A DNA stretch of 64,000 bases from Croceibacterium xixiisoli (GCF_009827305.1 NZ_WTYJ01000001.1:310001-374000); one strand, 5' to 3'. Positions 1-9,066 are shown, counted from the stretch's first letter. The notes: generated by a model from the letters alone, not told the origin. A program made the numbers and translations.

Positions 1-91
1 GCTGGCCGCCCGGCCCGGAAGAACGGGTGAAGGATTCTTCCAGCTCATCGCTGTCGATGGCGATATAGCGGGTGATCGGAATGGCTACCAT
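1..91 (-). CDS. arfB: Peptidyl-tRNA hydrolase ArfB, N-terminal part (runs off window start)
   Basis: The first 30 codons of a class-I release-factor-like protein are visible; the rest lies outside the window. The frame starts at an ATG (89-91) and reaches FTRSSGPGGQ at residues 21-30. The GGQ tripeptide is the catalytic motif that hydrolyses peptidyl-tRNA. A GGQ this close to the N-terminus with no codon-recognition domain before it is the arrangement of ArfB (YaeJ), which rescues stalled ribosomes, rather than RF1 or RF2. The C-terminal basic tail that enters the mRNA channel cannot be checked here. Confidence 0.85.
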   Translation of the reverse strand, partial: MVAIPITRYIAIDSDELEESFTRSSGPGGQ

Positions 92-188
92 CGATCCGGC
101 ACCGAATCATGCGTGAAGGAGTGGCCCGAAACCGGCAGGGAATTGTCCTTCCGCGTCATGTCCGGGCCACCACGTCAGCCATGGCGAA

Positions 189-911
189 TCAATCTTCGCT
201 GTCCGCTGCCTGATCGGCCACGTCCGGTTCGGCAAAACCGCCTGCCGGTTCGGCAAAGCCCAACGCGCGCATGTCGGCGGGCAGAATCGCATGGGCGATC
301 ACGGGCTCCTTGCCCTCCCGCTCGATCCGCAGGCCGGCGGCGTGCAGCATGGTGCGCTTGATCCGCGCGCCATCGGGGCCCTTGGGGCCGGCACCATAGA
401 CCGGATCGCCCAGCAGCGGGATGCCGATGCCGCTGGCGGCATGGACGCGAATCTGATGGGTGCGGCCGGTTTCGGGGCGGAATGCCACCAGTGCCAGCCC
501 GGCTTGCACTTCGATCAATTGCCAGTGGGTAACGGCCGGCTTGCCCTTTTTGGCCGGAATCATCCGCCAGCCGGCCTCTGCGCTGCTGATCTTGCTCAGC
601 GACAGCGCCACGGTGCCTTCGGTCTGTTCGGGCACGCCCGCCAGCACGCCGTAATAAAGCTTGCTGACCTGCCGTTCCTCGAACGCGCGGGAAAAGCGGG
701 TCAGCGCCTTGGGGTTGCGGGCCAGCAGCAGGCAGCCGGAGGTATCGGTATCGAGCCGATGCACGGCCACCGGTTCACGCTGGAACCCCAGCCGGAGCGA
801 GGGGAACTGCGCATCGAGCGAAGGACCACCGGCGCGCGGCTGTTCCACCGGCAGGCCACCGGGCTTGTTGATCACCAGGGCTTCGGCATCTTCGAACAGG
901 ATCGGTATCAT
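189..911 (-). CDS. RluA-family pseudouridine synthase
   Basis: A 240-residue protein of the RluA family, which isomerises uridine to pseudouridine in rRNA or tRNA. HRLDTDTSG begins at residue 51; the Asp of HRLD (54) is the family's catalytic nucleophile. GRTHQIRVH near residue 150 is a second conserved motif. There is no N-terminal S4 RNA-binding domain, so it belongs to the short RluA type. The target uridine cannot be told from sequence. The ATG at 911 has AGAGG about 7 nt upstream and overlaps the stop of the aminotransferase gene by 4 bp (ATGA), so the two are translationally coupled. Confidence 0.9.
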   Translation of the reverse strand: MIPILFEDAEALVINKPGGLPVEQPRAGGPSLDAQFPSLRLGFQREPVAVHRLDTDTSGCLLLARNPKALTRFSRAFEERQVSKLYYGVLAGVPEQTEGTVALSLSKISSAEAGWRMIPAKKGKPAVTHWQLIEVQAGLALVAFRPETGRTHQIRVHAASGIGIPLLGDPVYGAGPKGPDGARIKRTMLHAAGLRIEREGKEPVIAHAILPADMRALGFAEPAGGFAEPDVADQAADSED

Positions 912-2083
912 GACAGGGCCTCTGCAATTCGCCGCAAAGCTTCTGCCAGAACGGCTTCGTCGGCGGCGAAGCTGATCCGGAACCCGTCTTTCCCGCCAAA
1001 CGCGCTGGCGGCGACAACCGCCACCCCATGTTCGAGCAAATGCAGCGCCAGCGCATTGTCATCCCCGAACCGGTCCATCAGCGGGGTGGCATCGATAAAG
1101 CAGTAGAATGCGCCATCGGGCTGCGGCGTCGACAGGCCGGGGATGGCGTTGATCGCCGTCACCACCAGATCGCGCCGGATGCGGAACCGTTCGCGCCATT
1201 GCACCAAGAAATCCTGCGGCCCTTCGAAGGCGGCGGCGGCGGCGGCCTGGCTGATGGAGGTCGGGTTGCCGCTGGCATTGCTCTGCAACCGGCCCATCGC
1301 CTCGATCAGCCAGGCAGGGCCCGTGGCAACACCGATGCGGAAGCCGGTCATCGCATGGCTTTTGGAAACGCCGGACACGGTCAGCACGCGATCGGCCAGA
1401 TCGGGGCAGACGGCGGCAAAGCTGCTGTGCGGTTCGTCCGAATAGATCAGCGGGGAATAGATATCGTCTGCCAGCACCAGCACCTGCGGATGGCGGCGCA
1501 GCACATCGCCGATCCCTTCCAGCAGCTTGCGCGGATAGACCGCGCCGGTGGGGTTGCCCGGGCTGTTGAGCAGTAGCCATTGGGTGCTGGGGGTGATCAG
1601 CGCTTCCAGATCGGCGGGATCGAAACGGAACCCGTGATGGGCATGGGTGATCAGCGGCACCACGCTGCCCCCGGCAAAGCGCACCATCTGCGGATAGCTG
1701 ACCCACCAGGGGCTGGGCACGATCACCTCGTCCCCCGGACTCACCGTGGCGGCAAAGGCTTCGAAAATGGCCTGCTTGCCCCCGGCGGTGACGATGATGC
1801 TGGCCGGATCGGCGGTGATGCCCAGATCACGCTGGAAATGCAGCGCTGCCGCCCGCTTCAGTCGGGCGGTGCCGGTGACCGGAGTGTAGCGCGTATCGCC
1901 GGCATCGAGCGCTGCCTTGGCGGCATCGATCACATGCGCGGGCGTGGGGAAATCGGGTTCGCCCACGGACAGCGAAATGATGTCCCGCCCGGCTTCACGC
2001 AGTTCCGTCGCGCGATCGGTCATGGCGGTGGTCGGGGATGCCTGGATCCGCTTCAGCGACTGGCTCAGATGTTGGTGGCTCAT
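908..2083 (-). CDS. PLP-dependent class I/II aminotransferase (aspartate aminotransferase-like)
   Basis: A 391-residue fold-type I aminotransferase. NSPGNPTG (173-180) and SGVSKSHAMTGFRIG carry the family signature; Lys241 is the expected PLP-binding lysine. The sequence is closest in style to the 1-beta branch of aspartate/prephenate aminotransferases (AspC/AatA type). The amino donor cannot be read from the sequence. It is the middle gene of a three-gene overlapping operon and starts within the stop of pabBC (ATGA). With pabBC upstream, a role near chorismate or aromatic amino-acid metabolism is possible, but this is inference from context. Confidence 0.9.
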   Translation of the reverse strand: MSHQHLSQSLKRIQASPTTAMTDRATELREAGRDIISLSVGEPDFPTPAHVIDAAKAALDAGDTRYTPVTGTARLKRAAALHFQRDLGITADPASIIVTAGGKQAIFEAFAATVSPGDEVIVPSPWWVSYPQMVRFAGGSVVPLITHAHHGFRFDPADLEALITPSTQWLLLNSPGNPTGAVYPRKLLEGIGDVLRRHPQVLVLADDIYSPLIYSDEPHSSFAAVCPDLADRVLTVSGVSKSHAMTGFRIGVATGPAWLIEAMGRLQSNASGNPTSISQAAAAAAFEGPQDFLVQWRERFRIRRDLVVTAINAIPGLSTPQPDGAFYCFIDATPLMDRFGDDNALALHLLEHGVAVVAASAFGGKDGFRISFAADEAVLAEALRRIAEALS

Positions 2084-3912
2084 GATATCACCTCGGCGCG
2101 CATCAGCCCGCGCACGGCATTGCCGAGGAAGAAGCCCCCGGCCAGATTGGCTGTCTGCAGATCGTCCAGCGTCAGTTCCGCCTCCACCGCACGGCCATCT
2201 TCCAGCATCTGCCAGCGCAGCACGCCCGGCAGCAGCCCCAGATGCGCGGGCGGGGTCAGCAGTGTTCCGTCGCGTTCGATGAAGATATTGGTGAAGCTGC
2301 CTTCGGTTACCAGCCCATCGGGCCGCACCAGCAACGCCTCCCCCGCGTCCTGTGCCTTGGCCACGGCCAGCGCCTGTTCGTAGAAACTGCGGTCGGTGGT
2401 CTTGTGGCGCAGGCGCCAGTCACCCGAAACCACGGGCAGCGGCAGGGCGATGCAGCGGATCGGCCCGTCGGCCGGGGCGGGCAGGGGCACGCTTTCCAGC
2501 GCCGTTTCGCCGCTGCGCGCCAGCAGCAGCCGCACCTTGGCCGGCTGATCCAGTTCGAAGCACAGCGCCTGGATGCGGTTGCGAATATCGTGCCGGTCGA
2601 AGGCGAAGCCCAGTTCGCCCGCGCTCGTCTTCATCCGTTCGAGATGCTGTTCCAGCAGCGGAATGCCGTCGGCCGGGTCGAAGCGCATCGATTCGATCAG
2701 ATCATGTCCACCGGCCGCGCCGCGGGCAAAGCCGCCCTTCACCAGACATTCGCGCCATTCGGACAAGGCTTCGCTGTCGGCCACGATCGCGCCGCCCACG
2801 CCCAGCACCGCCTTGTGCCGCTGATTTTCCCCCGGGGTCAGGTGAATGGTGCGGATCGCCACGTTGAAGGCCGCATCGCCATTGCCGTCGATCCGCCCGA
2901 TCGCACCGCAATAGGGCCCGCGTGCATCGCGTTCGACCTCGTCGATCAGTTCCATCGCGCGGATCTTGGGCGCCCCGGTGATCGAACCGCAGGGGAACAG
3001 CGCGTGGATCATGTCCATCGCGCCCAGCCCGTCCTGCAATTGCGCCCGCACCGTGGTCACCATGGTGTGCACGGTGGGATAGGTTTCGACTTCGAACGGT
3101 TGTTCCACCTGCACCGATCCGGCCACGGCCACGCGGCTCAGATCATTGCGCATCAGATCCACGATCATCAGGTTTTCGGCCCGGTCCTTGACCGATGCGG
3201 CCAGTTCCTGCGCCAGGGCGGCGTCTTCCTGATCGGTCCGGCCGCGCGGGCGGGTGCCCTTCATCGGCTTGCACTTGGCTGCCCGGCCGCGCAGGCTGAA
3301 GAACAGTTCGGGGCTGAAGCTGAGCAGCCAGTTGCCGCCGTCGAAGATCAGCCCGCCATAGCCGGCGTTGGAACCGGGGCGCATGGCGGCATAGAGCGCC
3401 ACCGGATCGCCGCGCGCCGGCCCGGCCAGCGGCATGGTCAGATTGGCCTGATAGATATCGCCCGCATGGATCGCATCCTGCAGCCGGTCGAACACATCGC
3501 AATAGCCGCCGATCGACAGCTGCGGTTCCAGCGGCCCGATGCTGGCAGGGCCGTCGGCGCTGTCGCCCGCCCGTGTGGCCAGCCATTGGGGCACATCGGC
3601 TGCCGCAATGGTCTGCACGGCGTCGAACAGGCCGAACCACACCAGCGGGCCGGTGCTGCCGCTGCGGCCCGATGCCAGCGGTTCCAGCTTTGCTTCCAGC
3701 GCCAGCCCGGCTTCATAGGTCAGATAACCGGCCAGCGTGCCGCCGCTTTCGCGCCGCGCCGCCTCTGCTGCGGCCAGCACCGGGGCGACATCTTCGGGCC
3801 GGTGGGCGATGAACAGCGCGCGCGGGTTTTCGAACAATTGCGCGTCGCTGGCGCCCTGCGCGCGCGCATCGTCAAGCAATACGAAGGGTTCGGTGGGTTC
3901 AGCTCCGGCCAT
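2080..3912 (-). CDS. pabB: Aminodeoxychorismate synthase component I fused to 4-amino-4-deoxychorismate lyase (PabB-PabC)
   Basis: One polypeptide joins two steps of p-aminobenzoate (folate) synthesis. The N-terminal part, to about residue 390, is a chorismate-binding enzyme: PMKGTRPRG carries the PabB active-site lysine and ITGAPKIRAMELIDEVE is the chorismate-binding signature. The C-terminal part, about 200 residues, is a fold-type IV PLP enzyme of the PabC type with EGSFTNIFIERDG near its end. The glutamine amidotransferase PabA is not in the window. The start is uncertain: ATG at 3912 (610 residues, GCGGGG just upstream) is preferred over ATG at 3948 (622 residues), because the latter adds 12 unlike residues and has a badly spaced ribosome site. 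It heads the operon with the aminotransferase and the pseudouridine synthase. Confidence 0.9.
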   Translation of the reverse strand: MAGAEPTEPFVLLDDARAQGASDAQLFENPRALFIAHRPEDVAPVLAAAEAARRESGGTLAGYLTYEAGLALEAKLEPLASGRSGSTGPLVWFGLFDAVQTIAAADVPQWLATRAGDSADGPASIGPLEPQLSIGGYCDVFDRLQDAIHAGDIYQANLTMPLAGPARGDPVALYAAMRPGSNAGYGGLIFDGGNWLLSFSPELFFSLRGRAAKCKPMKGTRPRGRTDQEDAALAQELAASVKDRAENLMIVDLMRNDLSRVAVAGSVQVEQPFEVETYPTVHTMVTTVRAQLQDGLGAMDMIHALFPCGSITGAPKIRAMELIDEVERDARGPYCGAIGRIDGNGDAAFNVAIRTIHLTPGENQRHKAVLGVGGAIVADSEALSEWRECLVKGGFARGAAGGHDLIESMRFDPADGIPLLEQHLERMKTSAGELGFAFDRHDIRNRIQALCFELDQPAKVRLLLARSGETALESVPLPAPADGPIRCIALPLPVVSGDWRLRHKTTDRSFYEQALAVAKAQDAGEALLVRPDGLVTEGSFTNIFIERDGTLLTPPAHLGLLPGVLRWQMLEDGRAVEAELTLDDLQTANLAGGFFLGNAVRGLMRAEVIS

Positions 3913-4042
3913 TCGCCCCGCTCTATAGCCAAAATGCCATCTGTCCATGTCCTGCTGTGCTTTGCCCCGCCGCTATCGCTTGACCGGGCGGCTGCTGCTG
4001 CGCCAGATCGGCGCCGGTATCGACCTGGTGCGGGAGTGACGA

Positions 4043-5641
4043 ATGGGCGAGATTTTCCTTGGCCTGGGCAGCAATGGTGAACGGCAGGTCCTCAATCTGA
4101 AGCGGTCCAATCGTCACGGGCTGATCGCTGGTGCCACCGGTACCGGCAAGACGGTGACGCTGCAGGGCATTGCCGAAAATTTCTCTGCAGCCGGCGTGCC
4201 GGTATTCGTGGCCGATGTGAAGGGTGATCTGGCGGGCATTTCCATGGCCGGATCGCCGGCGTTCAAGAATGCGGCGGCGCTGGAATCGCGGGCCAGGGAA
4301 CTGGGCATCGATGATTATGCCTATGCCGACAATCCAGCGGTGTTCTGGGATCTCTATGGCGAACAGGGCCATCCGATCCGCACCACCATCAGCGAGATGG
4401 GGCCGCTGCTGCTGGCCCGGCTGCTCAATCTGAACGACACGCAGGAAGGCGTGCTCAACATCGTCTTCCGCTATGCCGATGAACAGGGCCTGCTGTTGCT
4501 CGACATGGCCGACCTGCAGGCGATGCTGGCCTATACGGCGGAAAATGCCGCAGAACTGACCACCCGTTATGGCAATGTCAGCAAGCAGTCGGTCGGCGCG
4601 ATCCAGCGGCAACTGCTCAGCCTCGACAGCCAGGGCGGGGCGATGTTCTTCGGCGAACCGGCGCTGGAAATCGAGGATTTCCTGAAGGTCGATGATCAGG
4701 GGCGCGGCTATATCAATGTGCTCGCCGCCGATCGGCTGATGCGCAGTCCGAAGCTTTACGCCACCTTCCTGCTGTGGCTGCTGGCCGAATTGTTCGAAGT
4801 GCTGCCCGAAGTGGGCGATCCGGAAAAGCCGAAACTGGTGTTCTTTTTCGATGAGGCGCACCTGTTGTTCGACGATGCGCCCAAGGCGCTGCAGGACAAG
4901 ATCGAACAGGTCGTGCGCCTGATCCGGTCCAAGGGCGTGGGGGTCTATTTCGTTACCCAGAACCCGATCGACGTGCCGGAGGAAGTGGGCGGCCAGCTCG
5001 GCAACCGGGTGCAACATGCGCTGCGTGCCTTCACCCCGCGCGACAAGAAGGCGATCAAGGCGGCGGCGCAGACCTTCCGCATCAATCCCGATCTCGATGT
5101 CGAAACCGCGATCACCGAATTGAAGGTGGGTGAAGCGCTGGTGTCCACCCTGCTGGATGACGGTGCCCCCTCGATCGTGCAGCGCACGCTGATCGCCCCG
5201 CCGCGTTCGCGGCTTGGCCCGGTCACGCCGAAGGAACGCGCGATCATCCAGTCGATCAGCCCCTTCGCCGGCAAGTATGACACGGTGGTCGACCGGGAAA
5301 GCGCCTTTGAGGTGATCCAGCAGAAGATCGCCGATGCCGCCGCCACCGCGCAGGAAGTGGAGGCGGAAGGGCGCGAAGAAGTCGGCCGGCGCGAACGCAA
5401 ATCGACCTCGATGTGGGATGGGTTGGGTGGTCAGGTGGCCAAGGCTGCCGTCGGCGCCGCCGCATCGAGCGCGGGCACCATTATCGCGGCCAAGGTGCGC
5501 GGCAAGACATCCACCTCCAGCCCGGTCACCCGCGCCTCCACCGCAGCGGCCGGCACGGTGGCGGAAAAGATCGGCAAGGCGATCGGCATTCCGGGGCTGG
5601 GCAGCTTTGCCCGCAATCTGATTGGCGGGTTGATGCGCTGA
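4043..5641 (+). CDS. HerA-like ATPase, DUF853 family (YjgR-type)
   Basis: A 532-residue P-loop ATPase of the HerA/FtsK superfamily, DUF853 branch (YjgR in E. coli). The Walker A motif GATGTGKT lies at residues 30-37, and [12 protein letters not shown] near residue 270 is Walker [14 protein letters not shown] follows as the sensor region. The C-terminal 60 residues are Ala/Gly/Thr-rich and low in complexity. The family is widespread, but its cellular role is not established; DNA translocation is inferred from the fold. The ATG has GGGAG 6 nt upstream. It is transcribed alone, divergent from pabBC and convergent with the histidine kinase gene. Confidence 0.85.
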   Translation: MGEIFLGLGSNGERQVLNLKRSNRHGLIAGATGTGKTVTLQGIAENFSAAGVPVFVADVKGDLAGISMAGSPAFKNAAALESRARELGIDDYAYADNPAVFWDLYGEQGHPIRTTISEMGPLLLARLLNLNDTQEGVLNIVFRYADEQGLLLLDMADLQAMLAYTAENAAELTTRYGNVSKQSVGAIQRQLLSLDSQGGAMFFGEPALEIEDFLKVDDQGRGYINVLAADRLMRSPKLYATFLLWLLAELFEVLPEVGDPEKPKLVFFFDEAHLLFDDAPKALQDKIEQVVRLIRSKGVGVYFVTQNPIDVPEEVGGQLGNRVQHALRAFTPRDKKAIKAAAQTFRINPDLDVETAITELKVGEALVSTLLDDGAPSIVQRTLIAPPRSRLGPVTPKERAIIQSISPFAGKYDTVVDRESAFEVIQQKIADAAATAQEVEAEGREEVGRRERKSTSMWDGLGGQVAKAAVGAAASSAGTIIAAKVRGKTSTSSPVTRASTAAAGTVAEKIGKAIGIPGLGSFARNLIGGLMR

Positions 5642-5681
5642 GCCCCCTATAACTGCGGGTAACTGCGGGCTCAGCGCGGCA

Positions 5682-7094
5682 TTATTCCAGCGGCAGGCGG
5701 ATCTCTGCCAGCAGGCCCTGCACCGTGCCATCTGCGGTGCGGCGGTTGGCCAGCACCAGCGTGCCGCCATGCTGTTCGGCGATCGCGCGGGCCAGCGTCA
5801 GGCCCAGCCCGGCGCCGCCGGTTTCGCGATTGCGCGATGCCTCGCCCCGGGCGAAGGGTTCGAACATGGCGGCAATGTCATCATCGGCAATGCCACAGCC
5901 GTCGTCTTCCACCTTGATCACCGCCATGTCGCCTTCGCGAGCGAGCGAGATCCGCGCGCTGCCGGCATAGCGCAGGGCATTTTCCACCAGATTGCGGATC
6001 GCCCGGCGCAGCGATGTCGCGCGCAGCGCCAGCGCCATGCGCGGGGTGTCGCCCAGCTCCACCGGCTTGCCCATGTCTTCATATTCTTCGATCACGGAGG
6101 CGACCAGCGCGGCCAGATCGGTGCGTTCCAGCGTGCCGGTGGGCCGGCCGATGCGGGCGAGCGAGAGAATATCGTCGAGCGTGCGGGTGATGTTTTCGAT
6201 CGTGCCGGCCATCCGGTCGCGCTCGATCGGATCTTCGACCGATTCGATGCGCACGCGCAGGGCGGCCAGCGGGGTCTTCAGATCATGCCCGATCGCGCCC
6301 AGCATCACGTCCTTTTCATTGATCAGCGCGGCGATGCGCCCTTCCATGGCGTTGTGCGCCACGATCAGCCGGCGGGTATCTTCCGGGCCTTCCGGTTCAA
6401 GCTGCCCTTCGGTGGCGCGGGTTTCGGCAAAGGTTTCCAGCCGCCTGGTCAGCGCCGCGATCGGCCGGGTGATGCGCCGCAGCAGCAGCGCCAGCCCGCC
6501 GACCAGCACGATATAGAGCAGCAGGGTCTGGATCAGCAGGGAACCGAGGTGGCGCGGCTGGCTGCTTTCCAGCGGTACCCGCGCCACGGAAAAACCGGTT
6601 TCGCCGGCGCGGCGCAGGCCGGCCACCAGCATCGGGCCGTTCGCCCATTCGGGCGGATCGCGCCACAGGCGCCGTTCGCGCAGCCGCCCCTGCACATAGC
6701 TGTCGGCAGAGGCCATCCGCTTGATCACCACCAGATCGACCGGATCGATACCCTGTTCCAGCAGCACCGCGCGCAGGGTTTCTTCCCGCTTGGTATCGCG
6801 TTTCTCGCCCGCGCGGACCGGGCTGACCGGCGTGCGTTCGACGCGCAGCCGCAGCCAGCGGCGCTTGCTTTCATCGCCGGGGAAACGCGAATCGCGCTGC
6901 CGGTAATCGATGCGCGGATCGGCCACCAGTTGAAAGGCCAGCCCATTGGCGGCCTGCAGATCACGCCGCTGTTCGGCGGCGCGATATTGCAGCACGACAG
7001 ACAGGGTTTGCGCCACCAGCAGCGCCAGCGCCACCGACAGCAGCATCTGCCCCAGCAGGCTGCGGGGTATCAGGAACTGCGTGATCCGTCGCAC
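5682..7094 (-). CDS. Membrane sensor histidine kinase (EnvZ-like)
   Basis: A 470-residue transmembrane kinase. From the chosen GTG start: first membrane helix about residues 15-36, an extracytoplasmic domain about 37-183 rich in Arg/Asp, a second helix about 184-205, then a HAMP linker. The H-box GAIGHDLKTPL holds the phospho-accepting His near residue 270. The N-box NLVENALRYA, G1 VEDDGCGI and G2 GAGLGL complete the ATPase. The GTG at 7094 shares its first base with the stop of the regulator gene (TAGTG), which supports this start over an ATG 24 codons upstream. The stimulus is unknown. The preceding EF-hand gene makes divalent cations or envelope stress reasonable ideas. Confidence 0.9.
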   Translation of the reverse strand: MRRITQFLIPRSLLGQMLLSVALALLVAQTLSVVLQYRAAEQRRDLQAANGLAFQLVADPRIDYRQRDSRFPGDESKRRWLRLRVERTPVSPVRAGEKRDTKREETLRAVLLEQGIDPVDLVVIKRMASADSYVQGRLRERRLWRDPPEWANGPMLVAGLRRAGETGFSVARVPLESSQPRHLGSLLIQTLLLYIVLVGGLALLLRRITRPIAALTRRLETFAETRATEGQLEPEGPEDTRRLIVAHNAMEGRIAALINEKDVMLGAIGHDLKTPLAALRVRIESVEDPIERDRMAGTIENITRTLDDILSLARIGRPTGTLERTDLAALVASVIEEYEDMGKPVELGDTPRMALALRATSLRRAIRNLVENALRYAGSARISLAREGDMAVIKVEDDGCGIADDDIAAMFEPFARGEASRNRETGGAGLGLTLARAIAEQHGGTLVLANRRTADGTVQGLLAEIRLPLE

Positions 7095-7840
7095 TAGCCT
7101 TGCTCTGCCCCTCTGTCCGTGTTGGTCCGCCGAACATCGGCGGCCAGCCGGTAACCGCCGCCCCATACGGTCTGGATCAGCTTGGGGTCGCGGCTGTCGG
7201 TTTCCATCTTGCGCCGCAGCCGGCTGATCTGGTTGTCGACCGCGCGATCGAACAGATGCGCCTCCCGCCCCTGCACCATGTCGAGCAGGCGATCGCGATC
7301 CAGCACCTGGCGCGGGTGGTCGAGGAAGGCGACCAGCAGGCGGAATTCGGCGGAGGAAATCGGCACCACCGTCCCTTCGGGATCGGTCAGCCGGCGCTTC
7401 AGCGGGTTCAGGTGCCAGCCTTCGAATTCATAGCAGGCGTCTTCTTCGGGCGCGGGCGGCGGTTTGACCGCCCGGCGCAGCACGCTGCGGATGCGGGCGA
7501 CCAGTTCGCGCGGTTCGAAGGGTTTGACGACATAATCATCGGCGCCGATTTCCAGCCCGACGATCCGGTCGGTCGCTTCGCCGCGCGCGGTCAGCATGAT
7601 GGTGGGGATATCCTTCGCCTCCACCAGATGGCGGCACAGCGACAATCCGTCCTCGCCGGGCATCATGATGTCCAGCAGCACCAGATCGGGCACGTCTTCC
7701 AGCAGGGCGGAACGGGCCTTGGCCGCATCTTCCACCGCACGCACGGCAAAACCCTGGCGGGTGAGATACTCCGCCAGGGGTTCGCGCAGGCTGGCTTCGT
7801 CGTCGACCAGCAACAGCCTGATTTGGTTTGTGTCGTTCAC
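7094..7840 (-). CDS. OmpR-family response regulator
   Basis: A receiver plus winged-helix regulator of 248 residues from the GTG start. LLLVDDE holds the acidic pocket, Asp57 in LVLLDIMMPGED is the phospho-acceptor, and DDYVVKPFEP carries the conserved Lys. The C-terminal half is an OmpR/PhoB DNA-binding domain ending at YRLAADV. The GTG at 7838-7840 lies 7 nt past the EF-hand stop codon. A longer in-frame start at 7888 would overlap the EF-hand gene by 41 bp and add 16 residues unrelated to the receiver, so it is less likely. The partner kinase follows directly. A likely binding site is the tandem repeat at 8562-8581. Confidence 0.9.
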   Translation of the reverse strand: MNDTNQIRLLLVDDEASLREPLAEYLTRQGFAVRAVEDAAKARSALLEDVPDLVLLDIMMPGEDGLSLCRHLVEAKDIPTIMLTARGEATDRIVGLEIGADDYVVKPFEPRELVARIRSVLRRAVKPPPAPEEDACYEFEGWHLNPLKRRLTDPEGTVVPISSAEFRLLVAFLDHPRQVLDRDRLLDMVQGREAHLFDRAVDNQISRLRRKMETDSRDPKLIQTVWGGGYRLAADVRRTNTDRGAEQG

Positions 7841-7847
7841 GGGCAGC

Positions 7848-8426
7848 TTAGCTGGCGCTCGGCGCAGGTCGGGGCGCACGCTCACCACGCGGGCCGCGTT
7901 CCGGGCGTTCGGGCCGGGCCGCCTTGCGCTCGGCCTGCGTCAGCACGCCGTTGCGATCGGTGTCCGCCTGGTCGAACCGTGCCAACGCGGCAGCCACGAA
8001 TTCGGCCTGGGTCATGCCGTCCTTGGCACCCGGGCCGGGGCCAAACATGCCGAACCCGCCGCCGCGATGACCGCGTCCACGCCGCCTTTCGGCGCGCTGG
8101 CCCGGTTCACCCTGCGGGCGTGCTTCGGCACGTTCCGGGCGTTCGGGGCGGGTGGTGAATTCGGCGAAGCTGATGGCGCCGTTCTTGTCCGCGTCCAGCC
8201 GGTCGAACCGGGCGCGCTGGCGCACCTCACGATCGGCGGCATCGATCTTGCCATCCTTGTTGGCATCCATGCGGGCGAAGGTGGCGGTGGCGCGTTCCTG
8301 CACCTGCGCGCGGGTGATGTCGGCGCCCGGCGCGGGGCGGGCGGGGGCAGGCCCTTGAGCGAATGCTGCGCCGCCGGCCATGAGGGTGGCACCGGCAGCC
8401 AGCGAAAGAATGATGATCTTGCGCAT
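7848..8426 (-). CDS. Secreted EF-hand calcium-binding protein
   Basis: A 192-residue protein with a signal peptide (MRKIIILSLAAGATLMAG, cleavage near AFAQ) followed by EF-hand loops. Canonical 12-residue loops are DANKDGKIDAAD (about 54-65), DADKNGAISFAE (78-89) and DTDRNGVLTQAE (155-166). A fourth, around PGAKDGMTQAEF, lacks the first Asp and looks degenerate. A linker rich in Arg, Pro and Gly separates the two pairs. It probably binds calcium in the periplasm. The ATG at 8426 has GGAG 9 nt upstream; a TTG two codons earlier is weaker. It is the first gene of an operon with the response regulator and kinase, with a long 5' region containing a hairpin and a 10-bp tandem repeat. Confidence 0.88.
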   Translation of the reverse strand: MRKIIILSLAAGATLMAGGAAFAQGPAPARPAPGADITRAQVQERATATFARMDANKDGKIDAADREVRQRARFDRLDADKNGAISFAEFTTRPERPERAEARPQGEPGQRAERRRGRGHRGGGFGMFGPGPGAKDGMTQAEFVAAALARFDQADTDRNGVLTQAERKAARPERPERGPRGERAPRPAPSAS

Positions 8427-8456
8427 TACCAAAGAACTCCGTTGGGTTCGTTAGAA

Positions 8457-8506
8457 CAACGGGGCGCCGTCCAGAAGGGGGGAGGAGGAGGTTCGGCGCC
8501 CCGTTG
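8457..8506. repeat. 13-bp perfect inverted repeat with 24-nt loop
   Basis: CAACGGGGCGCCG at 8457-8469 is perfectly complementary to 8494-8506. The loop is purine-rich on the + strand. The hairpin sits 17 bp upstream of the EF-hand gene's ribosome site and 150 bp past the end of the cupin gene. It has no T-run on either side, so it is a poor intrinsic terminator. It may be a 5' leader structure of the EF-hand operon. Confidence 0.6.
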
Positions 8507-8561
8507 CCCTTGAAATGGGTTCTAAACCCGCAATGTCGCAGGGGTTTGCCGTGATCGGGGA

Positions 8562-8581
8562 AAAGTGTCGCAAAGTGTCGC
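8562..8581 (-). promoter_or_regulatory. Tandem 10-bp direct repeat, candidate response-regulator box
   Basis: Read on the minus strand, GCGACACTTT occurs twice with no gap. OmpR/PhoB-family regulators bind tandem half-sites spaced 10-11 bp. The repeat lies about 135 bp upstream of the EF-hand start codon, in front of the operon that encodes such a regulator, so autoregulation is the natural reading. A third, weaker GCGACA copy lies at 8534-8539. Confidence 0.45.
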
Positions 8582-8655
8582 GTCCGGCGCCAGTCGTTCA
8601 TCTGGCGGCAAAATCCGGCGTTACCGGCCCCGTAACAGCGCCTCGATGCAGGGAA

Positions 8656-9066
8656 TCAGCGTGGCCGGTGCTGCGTGTCGAGCCCGGCGGTGATGAAAAT
8701 CGCCTCGGCAAAATCGGCCACATCGGCCGTGTGCCACACCCCCGGCGGATTGATGGCGTATTGCCCCGGTCCCAGCTTGGTGCGGCGCACTTCGTCATCG
8801 ATCTGCTGGATCAACGTGATCTGCCCGGCGGTGCAGATTACCACCTCTGCTCCCGCCGGATGCATCTCCCAGCCGGTCCAGTCTTCGGTGAAGCGATAGG
8901 ATGACACCAGCCGCCCTTCCGCTCCGTCCGCCGCATGGCGCTGCGCATAATCGCCATACCAGTCCATCGCCCGCTCATCGCGCGGGAAGGCGGGCTGGGC
9001 CACGGCGGTGGCACCCAGTCCCAGATGGATCGGGAAATCCTCCAGCCGGGGCGGGGTGCCGCTCAT
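8656..9066 (-). CDS. Cupin-domain protein
   Basis: A 136-residue single-domain cupin. The segments WTGWEMHPAGAEVVICTAG and LGPGQYAINPPGVWHTADV match cupin motifs 1 and 2, with His and Glu-like positions for a metal. The bound ligand is unknown; small cupins of this kind include sugar- and metabolite-binding proteins. Its ATG shares one base with the stop of the aminopeptidase P gene (TGATG), so the two are co-translated. It is the last gene of that pair. Confidence 0.8.
   Translation of the reverse strand: MSGTPPRLEDFPIHLGLGATAVAQPAFPRDERAMDWYGDYAQRHAADGAEGRLVSSYRFTEDWTGWEMHPAGAEVVICTAGQITLIQQIDDEVRRTKLGPGQYAINPPGVWHTADVADFAEAIFITAGLDTQHRPR

Noticed and set aside
2080-3912. PabB-PabC fusion as a novelty
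   Set aside because: This fusion is common in alphaproteobacteria and other groups; all motifs are normal.
2242-4080. A 612-codon plus-strand frame opposite pabBC
   Set aside because: No recognisable domain; mirror of a well-supported gene.
5642-5681. Short direct repeat AACTGCGGG between the HerA-like and kinase genes
   Set aside because: Two adjacent copies of nine bases in a 40-bp convergent gap, with no hairpin; no function can be suggested.
3923-5770. A 615-codon minus-strand frame opposite the HerA-like ATPase gene
   Set aside because: Its composition (Arg/Gln/His/Ala repeats, no domain) is that of antisense high-GC sequence; the plus-strand protein has clear Walker motifs.
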